Shown here one piece after another: positions 1-6,051 of a stretch of 8,561 bases of DNA. A model generated the notes under the pieces. That model was given only the letters and a program-made list of their open reading frames with translations, had not been told where the DNA came from and made no database searches. Made by a program: the position numbers and the translations under genes. Where the stretch lies: NCBI GenBank assembly GCA_946478755.1, contig CAMLDJ010000242.1, positions 1 through 8,561 of the forward strand, in the 5' to 3' direction. The stretch comes from an uncultured Pedobacter sp. Lineage in GTDB: Bacteria > Bacteroidota > Bacteroidia > Sphingobacteriales > Sphingobacteriaceae. How positions within the stretch are numbered: the stretch's first letter is position 1; every line of letters starts with the position of its first letter.

Positions 1-266
1 ATCCGGTAAAAAACATCATTAAAAACCACTGCGAAGTAACTTCCCAGAACCATGGCTTTGGTGTGGTACCTGATGAGGTAAGAAACTCTGATAAGGTTGA
101 AATCACGCACATTAATTTAAACGACCAGTCCATTGAAGGAATCCGCGTAAAGGGTAAAAAAGCATTCTCTGTACAATACCACCCCGAATCCTCTCCAGGC
201 CCGCATGATTCCCGTTATCTTTTTGACGATTTCATCAGCATGATCAAAGGTGAACTGACCTGGTAA
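1..266 (+). CDS. carA: Carbamoyl-phosphate synthase small (glutaminase) subunit, C-terminal part; 5' end outside the window
   Basis: The small subunit of carbamoyl-phosphate synthase hydrolyses glutamine and passes ammonia to the large subunit CarB, making carbamoyl phosphate for pyrimidines and arginine in the cytoplasm. The reading frame is open from base 3, so the gene begins upstream; an internal GTG at 63 is not the true start. Visible class I glutamine amidotransferase features are the TSQNHGF block (bases 39-59) and the QYHPES block (174-191). The latter carries the catalytic His (180-182) and Glu (186-188) of the Cys-His-Glu triad; the nucleophilic Cys lies upstream of the window. The ending PGPHDSRYLFDDF is also typical of CarA. 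The frame ends with TAA at 264-266 with no sign of damage. carB is not immediately downstream. Identity is near certain from these motifs. Confidence 0.96.
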   Translation, partial: PVKNIIKNHCEVTSQNHGFGVVPDEVRNSDKVEITHINLNDQSIEGIRVKGKKAFSVQYHPESSPGPHDSRYLFDDFISMIKGELTW

Positions 267-306
267 ATTATTTTACCGGATCAAAATATCATATTACCGA
301 CATTTT

Positions 307-350
307 AGAAGGTTTAGCGGACTAGCATTTCCTATTTGGCTGAACCTTCT
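307..350 (+). repeat. Inverted repeat (stem-loop) between carA and the ABC ATPase gene
   Basis: Bases 307-318 (AGAAGGTTTAGC) pair with 339-350 (GCTGAACCTTCT), giving a 12-bp stem with one G-T wobble and a 20-base loop. It lies 40 bases after the carA stop and ends 12 bases before the ATG of the ABC ATPase gene. No T-run follows the 3' arm, so it is not a standard intrinsic terminator. It could be an operator, an mRNA leader or processing hairpin, or a weak terminator for carA. The pairing is seen directly; the role is unknown. Confidence 0.6.
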
Positions 351-362
351 TACATTTATAAC

Positions 363-1133
363 ATGGATAGCAAGAATGCCATTATCAGTGTAAAAAACCT
401 CGTAAAAAAATATGACGATTTCACAGCAGTTCAAGGCATCAGCTTTGACGTTTATGAAAACGAAATATTCGGACTATTAGGCCCCAATGGAGCTGGGAAA
501 ACCACTACTTTAGAGATCATAGAAACCCTTCGGGAGAAAACCTCCGGAGAAATCCTTGTAAATGGCTATTCTGTTGAAAAGGATGCCAGTAAGATCAAAA
601 GAATCATTGGTGTACAGTTGCAGGCTGCCGGGTACTATCCAAACTTAAACCTCATTGAACTGATGGAATTGTTCTCCGGTTTATATGGAGTGGATATTAA
701 ACCAATGGAAATGCTTGAAAAGGTAAACCTGCAGGATAAGGCCAGGGCAAAATACAAGGCACTTTCAGGCGGACAAAAACAACGTTTTTCTATAGCCACA
801 ACGTTGATCAACGCCCCAAAAATAATCTTTCTTGATGAACCAACTACCGGATTAGACCCTCAGGCACGCCGTAATCTATGGGACCTGATCATCGCGATCA
901 GAAACAATGGCACTACGGTAGTGATCACCACTCACTATATGGATGAGGCTGAACAACTGTGCGACCGCGTTGCATTTGTGGAACGCGGAGAGGTCATTGC
1001 CCTTGACACCCCTGACAATTTAATCGACAACCTGGTAAACAGCGGTTTCGAAAGGAAAAAAGAAGTTAAAAAAGCCAATCTTGAAGATGTCTTTATTAAC
1101 CTGACCGGCAAAGAATGGCGGGAGGATAATTAA
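363..1133 (+). CDS. ABC-2 type transporter, ATP-binding protein (DrrA/YadG-like)
   Basis: This 256-residue nucleotide-binding subunit powers an ABC exporter by ATP hydrolysis at the cytoplasmic face of the inner membrane. All core motifs are intact: Walker A GPNGAGKT (residues 40-47), Q-loop Gln (87), signature LSGGQ (134-138), Walker B IIFLDE (154-159), D-loop GLD (163-165) and H-loop His (191). The C-terminal tail (LEDVFINLTGKEW) is typical of DrrA/YadG/NodI-type ATPases that pair with ABC-2 permeases. I chose ATG at 363. A TTG at 336 would add nine residues, but it lies in the loop/3' arm region of the 307-350 hairpin and adds nothing family-like. The permease gene follows 6 bases downstream, so the two are surely co-transcribed. 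The substrate cannot be read from sequence; drug, lipid or polysaccharide export are all seen in this family. Confidence 0.95.
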   Translation: MDSKNAIISVKNLVKKYDDFTAVQGISFDVYENEIFGLLGPNGAGKTTTLEIIETLREKTSGEILVNGYSVEKDASKIKRIIGVQLQAAGYYPNLNLIELMELFSGLYGVDIKPMEMLEKVNLQDKARAKYKALSGGQKQRFSIATTLINAPKIIFLDEPTTGLDPQARRNLWDLIIAIRNNGTTVVITTHYMDEAEQLCDRVAFVERGEVIALDTPDNLIDNLVNSGFERKKEVKKANLEDVFINLTGKEWREDN

Positions 1134-1139
1134 ATCAAT

Positions 1140-2231
1140 ATGAGCAAACCTTACAACCATACCAAAGCGACACTGGCGCTCGCCAAAGCGAGCTTCCGCT
1201 CCATCACACGGAGCCCTTCAGCAGTTGTATTTACATTAGCTTTCCCATTAATATTCATCCTTGTTTTCGGCTTTATAGGGGGCAATGGGATTAAATTAGA
1301 TGTAGCTATTGCAGGAAGGTCTGACCTGGACAACCCGGTTATAAAAGGATTGGAAAGGAACGGCTTAGTACATCTGATCACCGGTAAAAGCGATGAGTAC
1401 ATCAGAACAGGACTTGAGAAAGGACAAATTGACGCAGTAATCATTGTCCGGAAGAATGCAGCTGGAGACCCTGCGTACCTGACAGATGCTCAGTACACCT
1501 CTGCTTCAATTGATAAGGGTGGCATCTTAAAATCGCTGCTGCACGACCTGCTCTATACCATCAACACACAAAACACCGCACCTGCGATCGCCAAGCTGCG
1601 GGAAAGTACTGTACAGGGCAGAATATATCGTACCATTGATTTCATCTTACCGGGACAGCTTGGCTTTTCTTTATTGAGTACCGGGGTATTCGGAACTGCC
1701 TTTGTGTTCTTTAGTTTAAGACAAAACCTGGTCATTAAGCGCTTCTTCGCAACACCGGTGAAAAAGTCGAGCATTGTATTTGGAGAAGGCATAGCCAGAA
1801 TAGGATTTGCATTGTTGGGCGCTATATTCATTATCCTTCTCGGGCATTTCTTTTTTCATTTTACTTTAATCCACGGTGCGATAACCGTATTAAACATGCT
1901 TTTGCTTTCTGTTATAGGCCTTATCGTTTTTATGGGTTTTGGTTTTGTCGTATCGGGTGTGGCTAAAAGTGAGAGTACCATCCCCCCTATTTCCAATATC
2001 ATCACTTTACCTCAGTTCTTATTATCAGGCACATTTTTCTCCATTGATGCCTTCCCTTCGTGGTTACAGCCAATCAGCCACGCTTTGCCCCTAACTTATC
2101 TGAATGACGCCCTGAGAAAGGTAGCATTTGAAGGTGCCGGTTTATGGGACGTAAAACATCAGATTCTGGTCATGGTGATCTGGGGCATTGGCGTCTATGC
2201 TGTTGCAGTTAAGGTATTTAAATGGGAGTAA
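1140..2231 (+). CDS. ABC-2 type transporter permease
   Basis: This 363-residue inner-membrane subunit pairs with the ATPase encoded 6 bases upstream. The predicted topology fits the ABC2_membrane family. One helix lies near residues 27-47. A soluble, probably extracytoplasmic, segment spans about 50-165. Helices follow near 172-192, 220-240, 246-273, 281-303 and 341-358. The stretch LSGTFFSIDAFPSWLQPIS (296-313) followed by a leucine/proline-rich segment is a hallmark of the family, which includes YadH and DrrB. The large soluble loop after the first helix resembles the longer YhhJ/YhiI-associated permeases more than the short DrrB type. A purine-rich GGAGG (about 1121-1125) inside the end of the ATPase gene could act as a distant ribosome site. 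Both subunits are single, so the transporter is presumably a dimer of each. Substrate unknown. Confidence 0.93.
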   Translation: MSKPYNHTKATLALAKASFRSITRSPSAVVFTLAFPLIFILVFGFIGGNGIKLDVAIAGRSDLDNPVIKGLERNGLVHLITGKSDEYIRTGLEKGQIDAVIIVRKNAAGDPAYLTDAQYTSASIDKGGILKSLLHDLLYTINTQNTAPAIAKLRESTVQGRIYRTIDFILPGQLGFSLLSTGVFGTAFVFFSLRQNLVIKRFFATPVKKSSIVFGEGIARIGFALLGAIFIILLGHFFFHFTLIHGAITVLNMLLLSVIGLIVFMGFGFVVSGVAKSESTIPPISNIITLPQFLLSGTFFSIDAFPSWLQPISHALPLTYLNDALRKVAFEGAGLWDVKHQILVMVIWGIGVYAVAVKVFKWE

Positions 2232-2396
2232 CCTGGCTTTTGATATTCTCATTAGGAATATTAAATATTTATAGTTAATTTTATTTAACAAAACAGTTAT
2301 TCCATTAACATTTAACAAACAAACAACTTATGGATCTATCGTGAGCAGTAATCGCGCGTATTAAACACGATAGCTTCCTAAATTAAAATCATCCTT
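2232..2396. other. Intergenic region upstream of aqpZ
   Basis: This AT-rich gap separates the ABC permease from aqpZ. It has no obvious terminator for the ABC operon and no match to the TAnnTTTG promoter element; the only TTTG is at 2237-2240 without a partner. A 10-base direct repeat, ATTTAACAAA, occurs at 2283-2292 and 2310-2319. A long inverted repeat lies at 2336-2373 and is listed separately. No coding sequence is seen. aqpZ may be read from the ABC promoter or from a promoter of a type I cannot recognise. Confidence 0.5.
2336..2373 (+). repeat. Inverted repeat just upstream of aqpZ, candidate operator or leader hairpin
   Basis: CTATCGTG (2336-2343) is repeated as its exact reverse complement CACGATAG (2366-2373). 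Inside this lies a second, nearly symmetrical element, TAAT (2349-2352) and ATTA (2360-2363), around a CG-rich centre. The outer stem can extend by three more pairs past one mismatch (2332-2334 with 2375-2377, including one wobble). The structure ends 23 bases before the aqpZ ATG and no T-run follows, so a terminator is unlikely. A protein-binding operator or a 5' leader structure controlling aqpZ is the likely role; that role is inferred. Confidence 0.6.
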
Positions 2397-3089
2397 ATGA
2401 AAAGATTAGCAGCAGAATTTATTGGAACCTTTTGGTTGGTGTTGGGTGGGTGCGGCAGTGCCGTACTAGCCTGTAATTATCCGGATGCCGGGATCGGCTT
2501 TTTAGGCGTTGCCCTTGCTTTCGGATTGACTGTGGTGACGATAGCTTATAGCCTTGGACACATTTCAGGTGCACATTTGAATCCAGCCGTAACCATCGGC
2601 CTATGGGTAGGCGGACGTTTTGATTCACGGGAAGTGATCGGTTATATCCTGGCACAGGTTCTGGGAGGCATAGCCGGAGCCGGCATTCTCTATGTAATTG
2701 CCACAGGCAACGGAAGTGCTATCGGTGGATTTGCCAGCAACGGCTACGGGGAGCTTTCACCCGGACATTACAGTATGGCCGCAGCTCTGGTTTGCGAGGT
2801 CGTTATGACCTTTATCTTTTTGCTTGTTATACTTGGCGCGACAGATAGCAGAGAACCGCAAGGATTTGCCTGCCTCGCTATAGGCCTGTGTCTGACCCTG
2901 ATCCACCTGATCAGCATTCCCGTAACCAATACCTCTGTCAATCCGGCGAGAAGCACCAGTCAGGCGATTTTTGTCGGCGGCGAGGCCTTAGGTCAACTTT
3001 GGCTATTCTGGGTAGCCCCAATTGCCGGTGCTATTTTAGCCGGAATAGTGTATAAATCATTTTTTGCCGCAAAACCAGAAGCTGCATAA
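2397..3089 (+). CDS. aqpZ: Aquaporin Z, water channel
   Basis: This 230-residue protein is an inner-membrane aquaporin that lets water cross rapidly and passively. It closely follows the E. coli AqpZ pattern from the start ([20 protein letters not shown]) to the end. Both NPA boxes are present, at residues 62-64 (HLNPAVT) and 182-184 (SVNPARS). The residues forming the aromatic/arginine filter of AqpZ are all kept: Phe42, His170, Thr179 and Arg185. This predicts a water-selective channel rather than a glycerol facilitator, which lacks the His. Length matches the family (about 230 residues, six helices plus two half-helices). The start at 2397 matches known AqpZ N-termini. The gene stands alone, with an inverted repeat upstream and a strong terminator downstream, so it is probably a single-gene unit. 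Confidence 0.97.
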   Translation: MKRLAAEFIGTFWLVLGGCGSAVLACNYPDAGIGFLGVALAFGLTVVTIAYSLGHISGAHLNPAVTIGLWVGGRFDSREVIGYILAQVLGGIAGAGILYVIATGNGSAIGGFASNGYGELSPGHYSMAAALVCEVVMTFIFLLVILGATDSREPQGFACLAIGLCLTLIHLISIPVTNTSVNPARSTSQAIFVGGEALGQLWLFWVAPIAGAILAGIVYKSFFAAKPEAA

Positions 3090-3133
3090 TCCCTGAAAAA
3101 AAACAAATATCATCGTCAATAAAAGCATTAAAC

Positions 3134-3164
3134 AAAAGGGTCGTAAGTAATTACGGCCTTTTTT
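3134..3164 (+). terminator. Intrinsic terminator after aqpZ
   Basis: A 13-bp stem (3134-3146 with 3151-3163, including two G-T wobbles) closes a GTAA loop of GNRA type. It has an A-run at its base and six T's at 3159-3164. It lies 44 bases after the aqpZ stop codon and faces the right way for aqpZ. The T-run overlaps the start of the -33 promoter element of eno. Confidence 0.88.
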
Positions 3165-3194
3165 GCTGATAATTTAAAATTTATTATAACTTTG
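3162..3194 (+). promoter_or_regulatory. Bacteroidota-type promoter of eno
   Basis: TTTG (3162-3165) is followed after exactly 21 bases by TAACTTTG (3187-3194). This matches the consensus for the Bacteroidota primary sigma factor, TTTG then TAnnTTTG about 19-21 bases later. Transcription should start near 3199-3202. That makes the inverted repeat at 3201-3231 the very 5' end of the eno mRNA. The -33 element shares bases with the T-run of the upstream terminator. Confidence 0.8.
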
Positions 3195-3200
3195 GATGTT

Positions 3201-3231
3201 GCCTTAGTAATTGTACTTTATACACTAAGGC
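3201..3231 (+). repeat. 5' leader stem-loop of eno
   Basis: GCCTTAGT (3201-3208) and its exact reverse complement ACTAAGGC (3224-3231) flank 15 bases. A further 3-bp stem (3213-3215 with 3221-3223) may stack on top across a four-base bulge. Given the promoter position, this hairpin would sit at or within a few bases of the transcript's 5' end. It is followed by an unstructured A-rich stretch up to the ATG at 3258. A 5'-terminal stem-loop commonly protects abundant mRNAs from decay. That role is an inference; an operator is the alternative. Confidence 0.65.
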
Positions 3232-3242
3232 TGATTTACTAA

Positions 3243-4553
<1,311 letters not shown>

Positions 4554-4571
4554 TCCGGGCCAGAAATCGGC

Positions 4572-4619
4572 TATAATAAAAAAAGTCTTGCAAGCAATTG
4601 CAGGACTTTTTTTATTATA
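4572..4619 (+). terminator. Strong intrinsic terminator after eno
   Basis: A 22-bp stem (4572-4593 with 4598-4619, one wobble) closes a GCAA tetraloop of GNRA type. The A7 and T7 tracts flank a central GTCTTGCAA/TTGCAGGAC core. Because both an A-run and a T-run are present, it could work in either direction. It starts 18 bases after the eno stop codon. Confidence 0.92.
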
Positions 4620-4647
4620 TTTCAATATTACTGACTGGATTTAACCT

Positions 4648-4836
4648 ATGACAAAAAACAAAGAGGGAGAAACATCGGCCATACCATCGTTATTGATTGT
4701 GTTTCCGCCGCTGGCACTATTATTTATCATAGTCGGCTGGCTTAAGGGAAGCAAAATCAGTGCCCTATCTATCGTTTACGCGATTGCGGCAATTGCATTC
4801 AGTATAGTGTTTTCGATGCAATTGTATCAATCCTAG
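4648..4836 (+). CDS. Small two-helix membrane protein, function unknown
   Basis: This 62-residue reading frame encodes a charged N-terminus (MTKNKEGETSAIP) and two hydrophobic segments, about residues 13-32 and 38-58. They are joined by a short basic turn (WLKGSKIS), which suggests a hairpin with the turn in the cytoplasm. I do not recognise a family. A coding role is supported by the coherent positive-inside topology, the lack of a competing frame, and its position right after the eno terminator. No ribosome site or strong promoter is seen; TATATTTC at 4616-4623 only resembles a -7 element. It may be a real orphan or lineage-specific gene. Confidence 0.6.
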   Translation: MTKNKEGETSAIPSLLIVFPPLALLFIIVGWLKGSKISALSIVYAIAAIAFSIVFSMQLYQS

Positions 4837-4840
4837 CATA

Positions 4841-5043
4841 AGATATTTCATAAAAAAAAGTACAGTTCTGTTCACCGGCTGCATTACTTATCGTTTTTCC
4901 TTAACAGAAAAACAACAAGAAAGCTATGCCGGTTCTCAGAAGGTGACATTTTATAATAATTACTCCTATACAATGGTGCAAGAATGGGCATCATGCTCAG
5001 CACCCAGCTTGACGAAAAAATTACCTTCTCTGATGAGACCTAG
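4841..5043 (+). pseudogene. Probable remnant of a small lipoprotein gene (no start codon, one frameshift)
   Basis: One frame, without a start codon, reads like a damaged lipoprotein. KKSTVLFTGC (about 4853-4882) looks like a shortened signal peptide ending in a lipobox Cys. It is followed by ITYRFSLTEKQQESYAGSQ and KVTFYNNYS (up to 4966). Its continuation to the stop at 5075-5077 looks poor. A neighbouring frame opens just after its own stop at 4957-4959. It gives a more protein-like ending, LSTQLDEKITFSDET, closed by TAG at 5041-5043. The simplest reading is one base gained or lost near 4960-4975, plus loss of the N-terminal signal sequence and its Met. I do not know the family and cannot exclude chance. 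Confidence 0.35.
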
Positions 5044-5049
5044 CTTTAT

Positions 5050-5078
5050 TTTAGTTTTTTTGCTAAAAAAAAACTAAA
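5050..5078. repeat. A/T-only inverted repeat upstream of the divIC-like gene
   Basis: TTTAG followed by seven T's (5050-5061) pairs with the end of nine A's followed by CTAAA (5067-5078), leaving a five-base loop. It lies between the pseudogene remnant and the divIC-like gene. The arms are almost only A/T and no separate T-tract follows on either strand, so terminator activity is doubtful. The long homopolymers are prone to slippage. Confidence 0.5.
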
Positions 5079-5118
5079 TTCATGCAGGCTCAGCAGAGAA
5101 CGGTTGTTTTTTATTTTA

Positions 5119-5126
5119 TATCTTTG
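5119..5126 (+). promoter_or_regulatory. Possible -7 promoter element of the divIC-like gene
   Basis: TATCTTTG matches the Bacteroidota -7 element TAnnTTTG exactly. No good -33 TTTG is found at the usual 19-21 base spacing; the nearest TTG, 5104-5106, is too close. If active, transcription would start at about 5130-5133, at the ATG itself. That would make the message nearly leaderless and favour the start at 5133 over 5082. Confidence 0.4.
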
Positions 5127-5132
5127 ATTTAT

Positions 5133-5432
5133 ATGAGTCGCATATTAGAACTTGTCCGCAATAAATACTTCCTGTCTGTAGCAGCTTTCGTTGTATGGAT
5201 GTTGTTTTTTGACAGGAACGATATGATGTCCCAGTACGAGTTCAAATCTGAAGTGAACAAGCTTCAGGAAGAGAAAGACTTTTACGTCAAAGAAATCTCC
5301 CAGGTAAAAAAGGATCTGAACGAATTAAATACCAACTTAAATACTGCGGAAAAATTTGCCCGGGAGAAGTACTTTATGAAAAAGGACAATGAAGACGTCT
5401 TTGTTATCATTAAGGAAGCCCCTAAAGATTAA
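5133..5432 (+). CDS. DivIC/FtsB-family septum formation initiator
   Basis: FtsB/DivIC proteins are small bitopic membrane proteins. They form the FtsB-FtsL-FtsQ type complex that helps activate septal peptidoglycan synthesis. This 99-residue protein has a short N-terminal cytoplasmic part, one membrane helix (about residues 10-27, ending WMLFFDRND) and a long Glu/Lys-rich coiled coil (about 36-75). The conserved tail AEKFAREKYFMKKDNEDVFVI is the family's most recognisable part (AREKY.M..D.E.VF.I). I chose ATG 5133. An in-frame ATG at 5082 would add 17 residues across the candidate -7 element, and relatives usually begin just before the helix. An FtsB-type gene near eno is a common arrangement in bacteria. 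Its stop codon overlaps that of the opposing gene. Confidence 0.88.
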   Translation: MSRILELVRNKYFLSVAAFVVWMLFFDRNDMMSQYEFKSEVNKLQEEKDFYVKEISQVKKDLNELNTNLNTAEKFAREKYFMKKDNEDVFVIIKEAPKD

Positions 5433-6040
5433 TATCCGAATTTAGGCAAGGCGAGTTTAAACCGGACCACAATTATCCTCAGTGTAAATATAAAGGCGAT
5501 TACAATAATCGTTGCCGCATCATCAGTCAGCTGAAAATATTTCAAAGCATAATATAGCACGCCCCCGAAAATGCAGGTAGTGGCATATATCTCTTTATGA
5601 AAAATTAAAGGAATCGTGTTTAACAGCGTATCCCTGATGACCCCGCCGAAACAGCCGGTAATCGTACCCAATGCGATGCAAATACCCGGACCTAAGCCAA
5701 ACATCATCCCCTTTTGGATACCGAGCATGGTAAACAGGCCCAGGCCCAGCGAGTCGAACAGAAAAAGCGTCACCTTAAATTTCTTGATATGTGTTTTAAA
5801 GAAAATGGTTACCAGGCTGGTCAGTAAAATCAGCAGGCAATAATTTACATCTCTCATCCAGGCAACGGGTGTATCGCCCAGTAAAAGATCTCTGACCGTT
5901 CCTCCCCCGATTGAAGTTACGAAAGCAATGATCAGCACCCCAAAAGGGTCGAGTCTTCTTTGCATGGCGGCAAAGGAGCCTGATATCGCGAAGGAGACAG
6001 TTCCCAGGGTTTCAATGGTTTCCACTGTATCAATCTGCAT
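5429..6040 (-). CDS. TRIC/UPF0126 family membrane protein (YicG/YadS-like), probable cation channel
   Basis: This 203-residue inner-membrane protein belongs to the UPF0126 family, whose solved prokaryotic members are trimeric intracellular cation (TRIC) channels. Pfam names the repeat a glycine-transporter domain, so ion or small-molecule passage should be kept open. Two homologous three-helix repeats are visible. The first carries GGGTVRD (residues 45-51), the second GGVIRD (132-137), each before a DLLLG/DTLLN turn. The total is about seven helices, with the last near 176-195. The start ATG (6038-6040) is 11 bases after the stop of the VWA gene, so the two are probably one transcript. The TAA stop (5429-5431) overlaps the stop of the opposing divIC-like gene by sharing TTAA. 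No Shine-Dalgarno is seen. Confidence 0.9.
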   Translation of the reverse strand: MQIDTVETIETLGTVSFAISGSFAAMQRRLDPFGVLIIAFVTSIGGGTVRDLLLGDTPVAWMRDVNYCLLILLTSLVTIFFKTHIKKFKVTLFLFDSLGLGLFTMLGIQKGMMFGLGPGICIALGTITGCFGGVIRDTLLNTIPLIFHKEIYATTCIFGGVLYYALKYFQLTDDAATIIVIAFIFTLRIIVVRFKLALPKFGY

Positions 6041-6051
6041 AGCCTGTATAA

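Noticed and set aside
63..266. Stand-alone 67-residue protein starting at GTG 63
   Set aside because: The frame is open to the left edge and encodes CarA motifs before 63 (TSQNHGF), so this is the end of a longer gene.
336..362. TTG codon at 336 as an upstream start for the ABC ATPase
   Set aside because: It adds nine residues unlike the family, lies within the hairpin region 307-350, and ATG at 363 gives a normal N-terminus.
2283..2319. Direct repeat ATTTAACAAA in the aqpZ upstream region as a regulator site or CRISPR-like repeat
   Set aside because: Only two copies, in very AT-rich sequence, 27 bases apart; chance is likely and nothing else supports it.
5050..5078. A/T-only hairpin as a strong terminator
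   Set aside because: The stem has only one G-C pair and no independent T-tract follows on either strand.
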